Positions 1 to 8,895 are shown, counted from the stretch's first letter. The stretch: 64,000 bases of DNA from Bacteroidales bacterium (GCA_016293845.1 JAEDDH010000002.1:124001-188000), one strand, 5' to 3'. Translations and numbers: made by a program. Notes: a model not told the origin generated them from the letters alone.

Positions 1-924
1 GCCAAAATCACTCTCTTGGGCGTGTTTCAACGATGCTTTGTAATTGCCTTCTAATGCCTTGTAAGCGCGTTCGTCGGCAAGTATCTCCACATTTTTTTCA
101 GCAAGAGGAGCGGCAATAGCGGGCAAATCATTAAGGCGTTGACTATTGATAATCAAGCAGTCTAACGCATTGCATACGCTCACACGGCGTGTCTTTGCAT
201 TGCAAATAATGTGTTTGCCTTTTTCAAGGTCGCCTTTAACGTCGAAATAAGTATGAACAACACCTGCACCTGTTTCAATTACAGGCACTTTGGCATTGTC
301 GCGAACGGCGTTGATAAGGTTTTTGCTGCCACGGGGAATTAGCACGTCGATATATCCGACAGCATTCATAAGGTCGGTGGCAGCCTCGCGACCGGGAGGC
401 AAAAGTTGAATAATATCTTTTTCTACACCGCAATTGGTTAATACATTGTGCATTATATCTACCAAAACGGCGTTGCTGTGGGCTGCATCGCTACCGCCTT
501 TTAGCACTACGGCATTTCCCGAACGCAGACAAAGTGCTGCTACATCAACAGTTACATTTGGACGGGCTTCGTAAATTACGCCCACAACACCTAATGGAAC
601 GCGCACTTTTTTGAGATTGAGTTTCGACGGGAGTGTTTTTGTCTCGAGTACTTCGCCGCAAGGAGCTTCTAATGTAGCCACATTTCGGGTATCGGCTGCA
701 ATTCCCTTGATACGGTCGGCATTGAGCAAAAGACGGTCGTACATTGGGTTTTCGGGATTCATACGCGCAAGGTCTTTTTTATTTGCCACAATAATGCGCT
801 CGGTGTTTTGTTCAAGAGCATCGGCAAATGCGTTGAGAATCTCGGTACTTTTGTCTGCTGCAATAGGATTTGTGCGTCGCGCCGCCTCCTTAACGGCCTT
901 CAATTGAATTAGTGTTTGTTCCAT
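1..924 (-). CDS. proA: Gamma-glutamyl phosphate reductase, 3' end cut by window edge
   Basis: Catalyses NADPH-dependent reduction of gamma-glutamyl phosphate to glutamate semialdehyde, the second step of proline synthesis. Read on the minus strand from ATG at 924 it starts MEQTLIQLKAVKEAARR and stays open for 308 codons to base 1, so about a quarter of the usual ~417 residues is missing. Family signatures visible are PLGVVGVIYEARPNVTVD, the RSGNAVVLKGGSDA loop and VIETGAGVVHTYFD. The active-site cysteine region is present as HIICNAKTRRVSVCNALD. The gene lies 13 bases downstream of proB on the same strand, the expected proBA order, so the two are probably cotranscribed and act on successive intermediates. 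Confidence 0.95.
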   Translation of the reverse strand, partial: MEQTLIQLKAVKEAARRTNPIAADKSTEILNAFADALEQNTERIIVANKKDLARMNPENPMYDRLLLNADRIKGIAADTRNVATLEAPCGEVLETKTLPSKLNLKKVRVPLGVVGVIYEARPNVTVDVAALCLRSGNAVVLKGGSDAAHSNAVLVDIMHNVLTNCGVEKDIIQLLPPGREAATDLMNAVGYIDVLIPRGSKNLINAVRDNAKVPVIETGAGVVHTYFDVKGDLEKGKHIICNAKTRRVSVCNALDCLIINSQRLNDLPAIAAPLAEKNVEILADERAYKALEGNYKASLKHAQESDFG

Positions 925-937
925 TTTTTTATTCAAA

Positions 938-2017
938 CTATTGATTTTCGGGATATTTGTAAAGATAGTCGTAATGAATCAGAGGCTTAGAACGGTCGTC
1001 GGGTGTCATTGTTTCGGCTTTGTCTTTGTCCATGCCGGCACGACCTACGCCTAATGTGTTGCCTTCTTGATCTTTAATCAAAAGTATATCGTCTTTTTTA
1101 AAGTCGCCGTTGTAGTTGATTATGCCGGGAAGCAAAAGACTTGCTGCTTTTTCGTGCGAAAGAAGTGCTGCTTTGGCACCGTCGTTAACTGTAACAGAGG
1201 CTTTTGCAAAACCGTCGGAATAGGCAATCCATTTTTTTACAGCCGCGCTCTGTTCGCCTGCCACAAAGTGAGTGCAAACAAAATTGCTGTCGCCCTCAAC
1301 CAAATGAGTAATAACGTCGTTTTTGGTTCCGTTGGCAATGTAAACGTCGATACCCGAATCGGCTGTTTTGCGTGCAATGCGGCATTTGGTCTGCATTCCA
1401 CCGCGTCCAAAACCCGATTTTGTGGTTTGCACATATTGGGCAATGTTAGCGCCTTGCTTAATTTCGCGTATCACCGAAGTGCCCGGGTCAGATGGATTTC
1501 CGTTGAAAATACCGTCGATATTGCTGAGTATAAACAACTTTTGACAATTCATCATCGACGCCATCAGTCCCGAAAGTTCGTCGTTGTCGGTAAACATTAG
1601 CGAAGTAACTGATACAGTGTCGTTTTCGTTTACCACAGGAATCACGTTGCTACCCCAAAGTGCGAGAATACAGTTGCGCATATTGAGGTAGTGTTCGCGA
1701 GTAGAAAAATCTTGTTTGGTAACAAGAATCTGCCCAATGCGGATATTGTAGAGGTCGAAAATCTGCTTGTATTGGTCGATAAGTTTTACCTGACCTATGC
1801 TCGAAAGTATCTGACGCTGAGCCACGGGGTCGAGTTCTTGATAACCTTGAATCATGCTTCTACCTGCCGCTACTGCACCTGATGTAACAAGAATGATTTT
1901 GTGTCCTGCCCTATGGAGGTGGGCAATTTCGGCTACAAGACCTGCCATACGCTCGGTATCTAATGTGCCGTCGGCGCGTGTAAGAACGTTTGAGCCAATT
2001 TTTATGGTGAATGTCAT
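938..2017 (-). CDS. proB: Glutamate 5-kinase
   Basis: Phosphorylates glutamate with ATP, the committed step of proline synthesis. The amino-acid-kinase fold is recognisable from TIKIGSNVLTRADG at the N-terminus, the VTSGAVAAGR glycine loop, NENDTVSV and the SGFGRGGMQTK motif that contacts ATP. The last ~90 residues match a PUA domain, with LLLPGIINYNGDFKKDD and a GVGRAGMD segment, giving about 359 residues as in full-length enzymes. An upstream in-frame ATG at 2044 exists, but the start at 2017 (MTFTIKIGSN) gives the family N-terminus without a basic extension. proA follows at once. Confidence 0.94.
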   Translation of the reverse strand: MTFTIKIGSNVLTRADGTLDTERMAGLVAEIAHLHRAGHKIILVTSGAVAAGRSMIQGYQELDPVAQRQILSSIGQVKLIDQYKQIFDLYNIRIGQILVTKQDFSTREHYLNMRNCILALWGSNVIPVVNENDTVSVTSLMFTDNDELSGLMASMMNCQKLFILSNIDGIFNGNPSDPGTSVIREIKQGANIAQYVQTTKSGFGRGGMQTKCRIARKTADSGIDVYIANGTKNDVITHLVEGDSNFVCTHFVAGEQSAAVKKWIAYSDGFAKASVTVNDGAKAALLSHEKAASLLLPGIINYNGDFKKDDILLIKDQEGNTLGVGRAGMDKDKAETMTPDDRSKPLIHYDYLYKYPENQ

Positions 2018-2149
2018 TTTTTGCGATTTTTTTCCAAACCGCAAAATAAAAAAAGTTTCAGATTAAAAACAAATACGGTAGGTTTTCAAATTGTTAACTT
2101 TTAGAAATTACGAAAACCAAATTATGCATTATGGATTATGCATAAAAAA

Positions 2150-2247
2150 GGGAATTGCCTTGCTTATCGTTTAGTTTGCACTAAAAAAGGGAATATAGAG
2201 GAGAATAAAAATGAAAAAGAAAAATCTATGCTGCTAAGGCAATTCCC
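2150..2247 (-). terminator. Long-loop inverted repeat downstream of rpoD, probable terminator
   Basis: GGGAATTGCCTT at 2150-2161 is the exact reverse complement of AAGGCAATTCCC at 2236-2247. On the minus strand the second arm runs into TTTTTT, as expected of an intrinsic terminator after rpoD. The loop is unusually long at 74 bases. It carries an 8-codon plus-strand reading frame (2211-2237, MKKKNLCC) preceded by a GAGGAG sequence; whether that is translated cannot be told. Confidence 0.45.
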
Positions 2248-2271
2248 ACAATGAAAATATATTACTACTTG

Positions 2272-3126
2272 CTACAAATACTGTTTGATAAGAAAACTTT
2301 TAGATTTCAATGCCTTGATGGTTTTGCTCTTGATCTGACGAACACGTTCGCGGGTAAGACCGAATTTTTCGCCGATTTCTTCAAGAGTGAAAGCGTGAGG
2401 AGCGTCAATGCCAAAATATAATTTTACAATATCAGCCTCGCGTTCGCCGAGAGTGCTGAGCATACGTTTGATTTCGATGCGGAGCGAATCGGTCATAAGT
2501 CCAGTGTCGGGCTTGTTAATTTCGTTTGATGTCATAAGGTCTACCACGCACGAATCTTCACCTTCGTTGATAGGTGCGTCGATACTAACGTGATGGCTTG
2601 CATTGGTGAGCGCACCACGCACTTCGCGGGGCCAAAGATCAAGTTCTTTGGCAATTTCCTCAGGACTTGGTTCACGCTGAAATTCGTAAAAAAGTTTGCT
2701 ATATGTTTGATTGATTTTAGATATTGCGCCAATTTTGTTGAGTGGCAAACGTACCATTCTTGATTGTTCTGCCAAAGCTTGAAGAATCGACTGACGAATC
2801 CACCACACTGCGTAAGATATAAATTTAAAACCTTTGGTTTCGTCGAATCGTTGAGCGGCTTTGATTAATCCCACGTTGCCTTCGTTGATAAGGTCGGGAA
2901 GACTAAGTCCTTGATTTTGATATTGTTTTGCAACCGAAACTACAAAACGAAGATTTGTTTTGATAAGGCGGTCGAGTGCTTTGGCATCGCCTTTGCGTAT
3001 TTTTGCTGCAAGGTCTACTTCTTCGTCGTCTTTAAGAAGGCTTATGCGGGCAATTTCTTGGAGGTATTTATCGAGCGAGGCTGCCTCGCGGTTGGTAACT
3101 TGTTTTGTAATTTTCAACTGTCTCAT
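2272..3126 (-). CDS. rpoD: Primary RNA polymerase sigma factor (sigma-70 family)
   Basis: Housekeeping sigma factor that directs RNA polymerase to the TAnnTTTG-type promoters of this phylum. The start at 3126 gives MRQLKITKQVTNREAASLDK, the usual N-terminus of Bacteroidota RpoD; the 24 residues read upstream of it are not typical. Region 1.2 is SLDKYLQEIARI. Region 2 contains DLINEGNVGLIKAAQRFD and the -10 recognition and melting segment FISYAVWWIRQSILQ. Region 4 has the helix-turn-helix FTLEEIGEKFGLTRERVRQI. At 284 residues it lacks the long non-conserved region of proteobacterial sigma-70, which is normal for this group. It stands alone, divergent from galM. Confidence 0.96.
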   Translation of the reverse strand: MRQLKITKQVTNREAASLDKYLQEIARISLLKDDEEVDLAAKIRKGDAKALDRLIKTNLRFVVSVAKQYQNQGLSLPDLINEGNVGLIKAAQRFDETKGFKFISYAVWWIRQSILQALAEQSRMVRLPLNKIGAISKINQTYSKLFYEFQREPSPEEIAKELDLWPREVRGALTNASHHVSIDAPINEGEDSCVVDLMTSNEINKPDTGLMTDSLRIEIKRMLSTLGEREADIVKLYFGIDAPHAFTLEEIGEKFGLTRERVRQIKSKTIKALKSKSFLIKQYL

Positions 3127-3332
3127 AATATATCTCTCATTATTTTTAATGTGTGTTTTTTTATTAGTTGTCTGAAAAAACTTGTTATCAGTTTTCAATG
3201 CTAATATACAGAGTGTATAAATAAAATACTACTATTCATTTTGTTCATTTTTATGAATAATGTATAAAAAATTACTCTCGCCGAAAAAAAAATAAAAAAA
3301 ACACCTTCTCTTGTTTAAATATTTGCTGTTTG

Positions 3333-3363
3333 TTGTATTGCAATTTTTTTTTGTGTATATTTG
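3333..3363 (+). promoter_or_regulatory. Promoter of galM
   Basis: TTG at 3333-3335, a 20-base spacer, then TATATTTG at 3356-3363 match the Bacteroidota TTTG-N19-21-TAnnTTTG promoter. It lies about 50 bases upstream of the ATG at 3414, inside a longer open frame, which supports the shorter galM start. Confidence 0.6.
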
Positions 3364-3413
3364 CAAATAAAAAACACAGGCGCGTTTGCGCAAATGCAAA
3401 AAATACTTTAACT

Positions 3414-4469
3414 ATGATAAAGACAGAAATTTATGATGCCGCTAAAGGCATAAAACGCTACATACTTAGCAACGGTATGGGCATGGAGGCTGGTTTTATT
3501 CAACGCGGCGCCACTATCACCAATATCAATGTTCCCGGCAAGGATGGCAAATCCGAAAATGTTATCCTTGAACTCAAAGACTACGACGAATATGTTAAAA
3601 ATCAGTCGTATATCGGTGTTGTGCCCGGACGTTATGCCAACCGTATCGGAGCAGCTAAATTTACTCTCGATGGCGTAGAGTACAAGCTTAATCCCAACGA
3701 CGGACCTAACAGCTTGCACGGCGGTCCTACGGGTTTTAGCGTTCGCGATTGGAGCGTAAAAAACACTGTGGACGGCGACGAACCCGAAATCACTTTTGAA
3801 TATACAAGTCCCGATGGAGAGGAGAATTTCCCCGGAACTCTCACTGCATCTATTACTTATAAAGTTACCAAAAACAATGAGCTTGTAATGCATTATCAGG
3901 CTGTTACCGACAAGGCTACTCCTGTAAACCTTACTCAGCACGCATATTTCAACCTCAGCGGCGATTTTAAAAACACATCTATTGCCGATTATGCAGTAAT
4001 GATCAATGCCAACGCAATTACCGAGGTTAAGAGCGATTGCATTCCTACCGGCGTGCTTATGCCTGTAGACGGCACCGATTTTGATTTCCGCAAATTCCGC
4101 CGTCTAAAAACCATCAAAGATTTTGCGTTTGACCACAACTACGTGCTCAATACCAAAGATGGCGATATGTTTCTGGCTGGCGAGGTAGAAGACCCCAATA
4201 GCGGACGTATCTTGAAGATTTTTACCAATTATCCCGGAATGCAGTTTTACACCGGCAACTGGCTCGACAGCACTCTTACACACCGCTGTGGTGCAAAAAT
4301 TCCTCGTCAGAGCGCATGTTGTTTTGAAACTCAGTTTTTCCCCGATTCGCCAAACAATAGCAATTTCCCAAGCGCTATTTTGCGTCCCGGAAAATCGTAC
4401 AACCAAAAAACTATTTTTAAGTTTGAGGTAGAAAACGACAACGATCGCAAGTTCTTCCCCGAACTGTAA
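3414..4469 (+). CDS. galM: Aldose 1-epimerase (galactose mutarotase)
   Basis: Interconverts alpha and beta anomers of aldoses such as galactose and glucose. The 351-residue protein shows VVPGRYANRIGAAKF, NDGPNSLHGG with the substrate-binding His, HAYFNLSG with the catalytic acid His, and CCFETQFFPDSPN with the catalytic base Glu. No signal peptide is seen, so it should be cytoplasmic. The start at 3414 is chosen because an upstream in-frame ATG at 3330 would precede the promoter and add a non-family sequence. The next gene, a histidine kinase, begins 14 bases downstream; they may be cotranscribed but have no evident functional link. Confidence 0.95.
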   Translation: MIKTEIYDAAKGIKRYILSNGMGMEAGFIQRGATITNINVPGKDGKSENVILELKDYDEYVKNQSYIGVVPGRYANRIGAAKFTLDGVEYKLNPNDGPNSLHGGPTGFSVRDWSVKNTVDGDEPEITFEYTSPDGEENFPGTLTASITYKVTKNNELVMHYQAVTDKATPVNLTQHAYFNLSGDFKNTSIADYAVMINANAITEVKSDCIPTGVLMPVDGTDFDFRKFRRLKTIKDFAFDHNYVLNTKDGDMFLAGEVEDPNSGRILKIFTNYPGMQFYTGNWLDSTLTHRCGAKIPRQSACCFETQFFPDSPNNSNFPSAILRPGKSYNQKTIFKFEVENDNDRKFFPEL

Positions 4470-4483
4470 TTATACTCTTCAAG

Positions 4484-6691
4484 ATGGCCAAGAGCGACAT
4501 TACCGACTTTATTATCAATGTAGGTATTCTACTGATTTTTAGGTCGATATACGATTTTTATTGGGTAAAATACCGCGAAACATACAAAAACCTGATGCAA
4601 TATGCCACAGGTATAGTAGTAGGAGCAGTGTGTATTATGCTTATGATCGAAAGTATCGGGTGGTATAGCGGGTCGTTGATTATTATTGACGCTAAAACTG
4701 CGCTGTTGTCGCTTTCTGGTTTGTTTCTTGGCTCCACCACAACAATAATTGCCTCTATCGTAGCGGCGTTATTTTCTGTGTATAGATATTTTGTGCCGTC
4801 GTTGCTATTCTACAATGCAGAAGTGGAATCCTACGACGGCATTTTAATTTTTGATCTCTATTCTATTTTTGTGGCTGCATTGTGCGGCATTATTTTTCAT
4901 AGGCATTATCACAAATGGGTTTCGCAATATGATATCAAGATACTTATAAAGTTGGCTTTTTCGGTTCACATTCTTGTGTTTTTGATGTCGCCCGTGATTA
5001 TACCTTCCGACACACTTTATAATATGTTGTTGATTTCGCCCACATTGCTGATAGCTTTTCCGGCGGGAACAGTGCTTTTGGGCAGATTGATGATTACCGA
5101 TGCTTCGCGTTGGGATATGAAATCGCAACTGCTATATACCGAAGATAAATTTAGCAAAGTGGCGTTGTGTACCGACGACTGTTTTTGGGAAATCGACAAT
5201 CATGGCATTGTTGTGTATGTTAGCGATTCGGTGTCAAAAATCATTGGCTATTCGCCTACAGAGATTGTTGGGCAAAAGCCTTTTATGTATGTTGCCGATA
5301 TTAAGTCGAAAAACAATCTTGAGACATACGCTCACAACCAAAACTCCACTGATACTATTTTTGAACAGGAGCTTGTGCTGCTACACAAAGACGGTGGACA
5401 AATCCATTGTCAAGCGCGTGGTATTAAGCAACGAAACCGTTTGGGCGAACTTGTGGGATACATCGGCATTATTCACAACTGCAACGAGCAGTATATGCAA
5501 CGCGAATTGATGCGCCGCAATCAGCTGCAATTGCGCGAACAAAACAAGCAATACGAAACCCTCAACGCCGAACTTTTGCTCAACAACGAAAAAATCAACA
5601 CCATTAATCAAGACCTTGTAGCCACTAAAGAAAAGCTCGAAAGGGCAGAACAAACCAACAAATCGTTTATCTCTAACATCTGTCACGAAATACGCACTCC
5701 GCTTGCCATTATCAACGGATATTTAGACACTATGACTGGTGCGTTTAGCAAGGTTGAAGACCATAGTGCGTTTGTTTCGGTTGTAAAACAGCAGTGCGAC
5801 GATATTATGCTTTTGTTAGACGAAATTTCGGATTTGGGCAAAATAGATGAGGGTTCGTTTACCGTTAACGAAACTGCTGGCGATATTGGTTACCTCTTTA
5901 ACGAGATTTGCGAATATTACAAACTCCGCAGTTTGTACCTTAATAATAAGCGTATTGAATTTGTTCGTCGGCTGAATATCCATGGCGAACAACAGGCTGT
6001 AAAAACAGATTTCGGTAAACTGTGTCAAGTGCTTAAAAACCTGATTAACAATGCCTGCCGATATACCGACGAAGGTAAGATACGTTTTTGTTGCTCGCTT
6101 ATCAACAACGATACCGAAATACTTTTTGAAGTTTCGGATACAGGCAAGGGTATCGACCCCGACTCGTTGGATCATATATTTTCAAGGTTTTATCAAGCAC
6201 CTGCCAACACTCGGGGATATGGATCGAGCATAGGTTTGCCGGTGGCTAAGGCCATTATTGAAAAACTCGGTGGAACAATCCGAGCCGAATCTACAATAGG
6301 AGAGGGGGCAAGTTTTTATGTAACCATTCCCTACCGTCAGGCTTTGCAACGTTCGGTCGACAATTTGTATAAATGGAGGGGATTGAATGCTGTGGTTATT
6401 TCAAAAGACCGTTTCCTTTCTGTTTATCTTACCAATTTGCTCATGAAAACCGATATTCATTATAAAGTGTATACCATGGAACGCGACCGCACTATTGATT
6501 CATCTGCCGAGAGTGAATGTAATGTGGTGATAGTGGATACACGTCTCGAAAATTCGGAATATGCTGCTCAAGTGGATGGGTTTTTAAAGAGCCATAATGC
6601 ACCTGTAGTGTTTGTGGAGCAACCCGAAAATGGCGAACTTCCCGACAGCACCACCATTTACGAATCGATGGATGCTGTGCTCAGCAAATAA
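4484..6691 (+). CDS. Membrane-bound PAS sensor histidine kinase with degenerate receiver tail
   Basis: A 735-residue sensor kinase. Residues ~1-205 form about six membrane helices resembling the 5TM LytS-type sensor (AKTALLSLSGLFLGSTTT). A PAS domain follows at ~222-335 (FWEIDNHGIVVYVSDS), then a coiled coil at ~340-395. The dimerisation domain has the phosphoacceptor His401 in SNICHEIRTPLAII. The ATPase domain has an N box (LINNACRYTDEGK), DTGKGID and SSIGLPVAKAIIEKLGG. Residues ~620-735 resemble a receiver domain with a possible aspartate in VVIVDTRLEN but without the usual acidic pair, so it may not accept phosphate. No cognate regulator is adjacent. Ligand unknown. Confidence 0.88.
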   Translation: MAKSDITDFIINVGILLIFRSIYDFYWVKYRETYKNLMQYATGIVVGAVCIMLMIESIGWYSGSLIIIDAKTALLSLSGLFLGSTTTIIASIVAALFSVYRYFVPSLLFYNAEVESYDGILIFDLYSIFVAALCGIIFHRHYHKWVSQYDIKILIKLAFSVHILVFLMSPVIIPSDTLYNMLLISPTLLIAFPAGTVLLGRLMITDASRWDMKSQLLYTEDKFSKVALCTDDCFWEIDNHGIVVYVSDSVSKIIGYSPTEIVGQKPFMYVADIKSKNNLETYAHNQNSTDTIFEQELVLLHKDGGQIHCQARGIKQRNRLGELVGYIGIIHNCNEQYMQRELMRRNQLQLREQNKQYETLNAELLLNNEKINTINQDLVATKEKLERAEQTNKSFISNICHEIRTPLAIINGYLDTMTGAFSKVEDHSAFVSVVKQQCDDIMLLLDEISDLGKIDEGSFTVNETAGDIGYLFNEICEYYKLRSLYLNNKRIEFVRRLNIHGEQQAVKTDFGKLCQVLKNLINNACRYTDEGKIRFCCSLINNDTEILFEVSDTGKGIDPDSLDHIFSRFYQAPANTRGYGSSIGLPVAKAIIEKLGGTIRAESTIGEGASFYVTIPYRQALQRSVDNLYKWRGLNAVVISKDRFLSVYLTNLLMKTDIHYKVYTMERDRTIDSSAESECNVVIVDTRLENSEYAAQVDGFLKSHNAPVVFVEQPENGELPDSTTIYESMDAVLSK

Positions 6692-6725
6692 AAAACGGCA
6701 ACTATTGTATAGTCGCCGTTTTTTT
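6691..6725 (+). terminator. Intrinsic terminator after histidine kinase gene
   Basis: AAAACGGC-A-ACTAT, a TGT loop and ATAGT-C-GCCGTT form a hairpin with one internal mismatch, followed by TTTTT. The left side is A-rich, so it may also stop the convergent minus-strand gene at 6744-7097. Confidence 0.75.
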
Positions 6726-6743
6726 AATCATCAATTGGTAAGC

Positions 6744-7097
6744 TTATTTTACAAATGAAGCTCCAATCTTGTCGAATACATCGCCAAGGAGAGGCAATTT
6801 TGCGATTTTGCCACCTACTGCGTTAACTATACCGATGATAGCCAATACAAATAATACAAGAACTAAGATTGAAAAGATAGTGCCAATCAAGCCACCTATT
6901 AATTGCGAAAGACCGCCGACAATCAAATAGAAAGCGAAAAGTCCTATGCCTTGACGAAGGTGTGTTTTAATAAAATCGTCTCTGTCTTCGGCTTTAATAG
7001 TGAGTAGGGGTACAATAACTAAAATACCTAAGTAGCATAATAAACCCATAGTAGTGTTGGGTTTTTTCTCTGTTGTAGCTGGTGTTTCTTCTGCCAT
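6744..7097 (-). CDS. Small four-helix membrane protein, DUF4870/Tic20-like
   Basis: A 117-residue protein with a short polar N-terminus (MAEETPATTEKKPNTT) and then hydrophobic segments covering most of the chain. GLLCYLGILVIVPLL and the amphipathic DDFIKTHLRQGIGLFAFY match the DUF4870/Tic20-like family of small bacterial membrane proteins, whose function is not settled. It is preceded by its own TATCTTTG promoter element and separated from the kinase gene by a terminator, so it is probably a single-gene unit. The family assignment is by eye. Confidence 0.75.
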   Translation of the reverse strand: MAEETPATTEKKPNTTMGLLCYLGILVIVPLLTIKAEDRDDFIKTHLRQGIGLFAFYLIVGGLSQLIGGLIGTIFSILVLVLFVLAIIGIVNAVGGKIAKLPLLGDVFDKIGASFVK

Positions 7098-7145
7098 GTT
7101 TGTAAAGTTTAGAGTTTGTATTTATTTTATTTAAAAATTTGTGTC

Positions 7146-7153
7146 CAAAGATA
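7146..7153 (-). promoter_or_regulatory. Promoter -7 element (TATCTTTG) for the small membrane protein
   Basis: Minus-strand TATCTTTG fits TAnnTTTG and lies ~50 bases upstream of the ATG at 7097. No clear -33 TTG is seen. Confidence 0.5.
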
Positions 7154-7191
7154 CAATTATTTTTATTTTGAAGAATTAATTGCGATTTTTT

Positions 7192-7968
7192 TTAGCGGTT
7201 GAATTTAGCACCACGCAGTTTTATTGCCGTGAGCACTTTTTTGGTGTAAAGCGGAAAATCGCCGTTCATCATCCATGTGTAATAATTGGGTTCGCGGCGA
7301 AGCACTTCGGTAACTTTCAAGCCTTTGTGTTTACCAAAGTTAACAATTTCGTCGCCGTTTTCGTCGTAGATAAATCTGCCTGCAAAGTCCACATTATTAG
7401 ACTGTACCGAAAATTCAGAAAGTTTTTCTACATCGTTTTCTATCTGGTCGTGATATTTTTCGAGTTGGGCTTTGAGCACTTCGTAAGTGGCGCGAGTGTC
7501 GCCGAGAGCCGAATGTGCGTCGGTAAGGTCTTTGCCACAATAGAATTTGTATGCGGCGGCAAGATTGCGTTGTTCAAGTTTGTGATAGATTACTTGCACA
7601 TCAATGGCGCGTCGTTTTTTCATATCAAAGTCGTAACCGGCGCGCAAAAGTTCTTCGGCAAGCATCGGAATATCAAATTTGTTGGAGTTGAATCCTGCAA
7701 GGTCGCAGTTTTCGATAAACTTATTGAGCTTAGGTGCAATTTCGGCAAAAGTGGGACAATCTTTTAGGTCGTTGTCGGTGATGCCTGTAATTTCCACAGC
7801 CTCTTTGCTCATAGGAATTTTAGGATTTACACGTGCGGTAAAAGTCTCCTCGGTATGGTCGGGGTTGATTTTTAGCACACAAATTTCCACAATACGGTCT
7901 GAAGCCACATTAATGCCTGTGGTTTCAAGGTCAAAAAATACTATCGGTTTTTTAAGATTCAGTTCCAT
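7192..7968 (-). CDS. DEDDh 3'-5' exonuclease, DNA polymerase III epsilon-like, with C-terminal DUF3820-type domain
   Basis: A 258-residue exonuclease. The DEDDh catalytic set is complete: FFDLETTG (Exo I, Asp and Glu), GFNSNKFDIPML (Exo II) and DAHSALGDTRAT (Exo III, His and Asp). After the nuclease domain (~1-180) the chain has VNFGKHKGLKVTEV and YYTWMMNGDFP, typical of a small DUF3820-like module often attached to such nucleases. The start at 7968 (MELNLKKPIVFFDLET) is chosen over a longer frame that would run through lptB. It overlaps the 3' end of lptB by 17 bases, so the two are translationally close. It could proofread or trim DNA or RNA; the substrate is not evident. Confidence 0.9.
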   Translation of the reverse strand: MELNLKKPIVFFDLETTGINVASDRIVEICVLKINPDHTEETFTARVNPKIPMSKEAVEITGITDNDLKDCPTFAEIAPKLNKFIENCDLAGFNSNKFDIPMLAEELLRAGYDFDMKKRRAIDVQVIYHKLEQRNLAAAYKFYCGKDLTDAHSALGDTRATYEVLKAQLEKYHDQIENDVEKLSEFSVQSNNVDFAGRFIYDENGDEIVNFGKHKGLKVTEVLRREPNYYTWMMNGDFPLYTKKVLTAIKLRGAKFNR

Positions 7969-8806
7969 TATTAGTTTCGTTCTGATTTTCAGTATTTTCG
8001 GTATTTTCAGTATCTTTAGTAACTTTTGTAATATCTGAATTCTCGTTGTTTCCGTTATCTTCGCGGTTGACGGTGTATGCAGGGCGACGAAGTTCAAAGT
8101 TTTTGCCGAGGTATACGCGGCGCACTTCGGGGTCGTTGGCAAGGTCTTCGGGAGTGCCGGCTTGAAGAATTTTGCCATCGAAAAGAAGGTAAGCACGGTC
8201 GGTGATGGCGAGGGTTTCGTCTACGTTGTGGTCGGTGATAAGGATGCCGATGTTTTTGTTTTTTAGTGTGGCAACAATGCCCTGAATATCTTCTACGGCA
8301 ATAGGGTCAACACCTGCAAAAGGTTCGTCCAAAAGAATGAACTTAGGATCAACAGCAAGTGCGCGTGCAATTTCGGTACGGCGGCGTTCACCACCCGAAA
8401 GTTGTATGCCGAGACTTTTGCGGATATGTCCCAAGCCAAATTCTTCGATTAGGCTTTCGAGTTTTTCTTTTTGGTATTCTTTGCTAAATCCGCGTATTTC
8501 CATAACGGATTTGATATTGTCTTCAACGCTCATTTGGCGAAACACTGATGCCTCTTGCGGTAGGTATCCTACGCCTAATTGAGCGCGTTTGTACATAGGA
8601 TATTTGGTTATCTCGGTGGTGTCGAGATAGATGTTTCCGCCGTTTGGCTTAATAAGGCCTACAATCATATAAAACGAAGTGGTTTTGCCAGCACCATTTG
8701 GCCCGAGCAAACCTACGATTTCGCCTTGCGAAACGTTTATCGACACGTCTTTAACGACAGTCCTCTTTCCGTAAATCTTTACTAAGTGTTCTGCTTGAAG
8801 CTTCAT
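7952..8806 (-). CDS. lptB: LPS export ABC transporter ATP-binding protein
   Basis: Cytoplasmic ATPase that powers lipopolysaccharide extraction from the inner membrane with LptF/LptG and LptC. Walker A is GPNGAGKTTSFYMI, the signature is LSGGERRRTEIARALA and Walker B is FILLDEPFAGVDPIAVEDI, with the switch His in ITDHNVDETL; all fit LptB closely. Compared with ~240-residue LptB the protein carries a ~40-residue C-terminal tail rich in Asn, Glu and Thr (repeats of TENTEN), unlikely to be folded. A terminator at 8836-8877 separates it from the gene upstream. lptC lies 20 kb away at 28826. Confidence 0.93.
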   Translation of the reverse strand: MKLQAEHLVKIYGKRTVVKDVSINVSQGEIVGLLGPNGAGKTTSFYMIVGLIKPNGGNIYLDTTEITKYPMYKRAQLGVGYLPQEASVFRQMSVEDNIKSVMEIRGFSKEYQKEKLESLIEEFGLGHIRKSLGIQLSGGERRRTEIARALAVDPKFILLDEPFAGVDPIAVEDIQGIVATLKNKNIGILITDHNVDETLAITDRAYLLFDGKILQAGTPEDLANDPEVRRVYLGKNFELRRPAYTVNREDNGNNENSDITKVTKDTENTENTENQNETNNGTES

Positions 8807-8835
8807 CTGTTGTTTTTTTTGTAGCGCAAATATCT

Positions 8836-8877
8836 AAAAAAAAAGCAAAATGAAAGTATCATTTTGCTTTTTTTTTT
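8836..8877 (-). terminator. Intrinsic terminator downstream of the CBM48-like gene
   Basis: AAAAGCAAAATGA and its complement TCATTTTGCTTTT form a hairpin flanked by A and T runs, so it may act in both directions. It separates the glycogen-binding-like gene from lptB. Confidence 0.7.
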
Positions 8878-8895
8878 CCATTTTCAATAAAAAAA

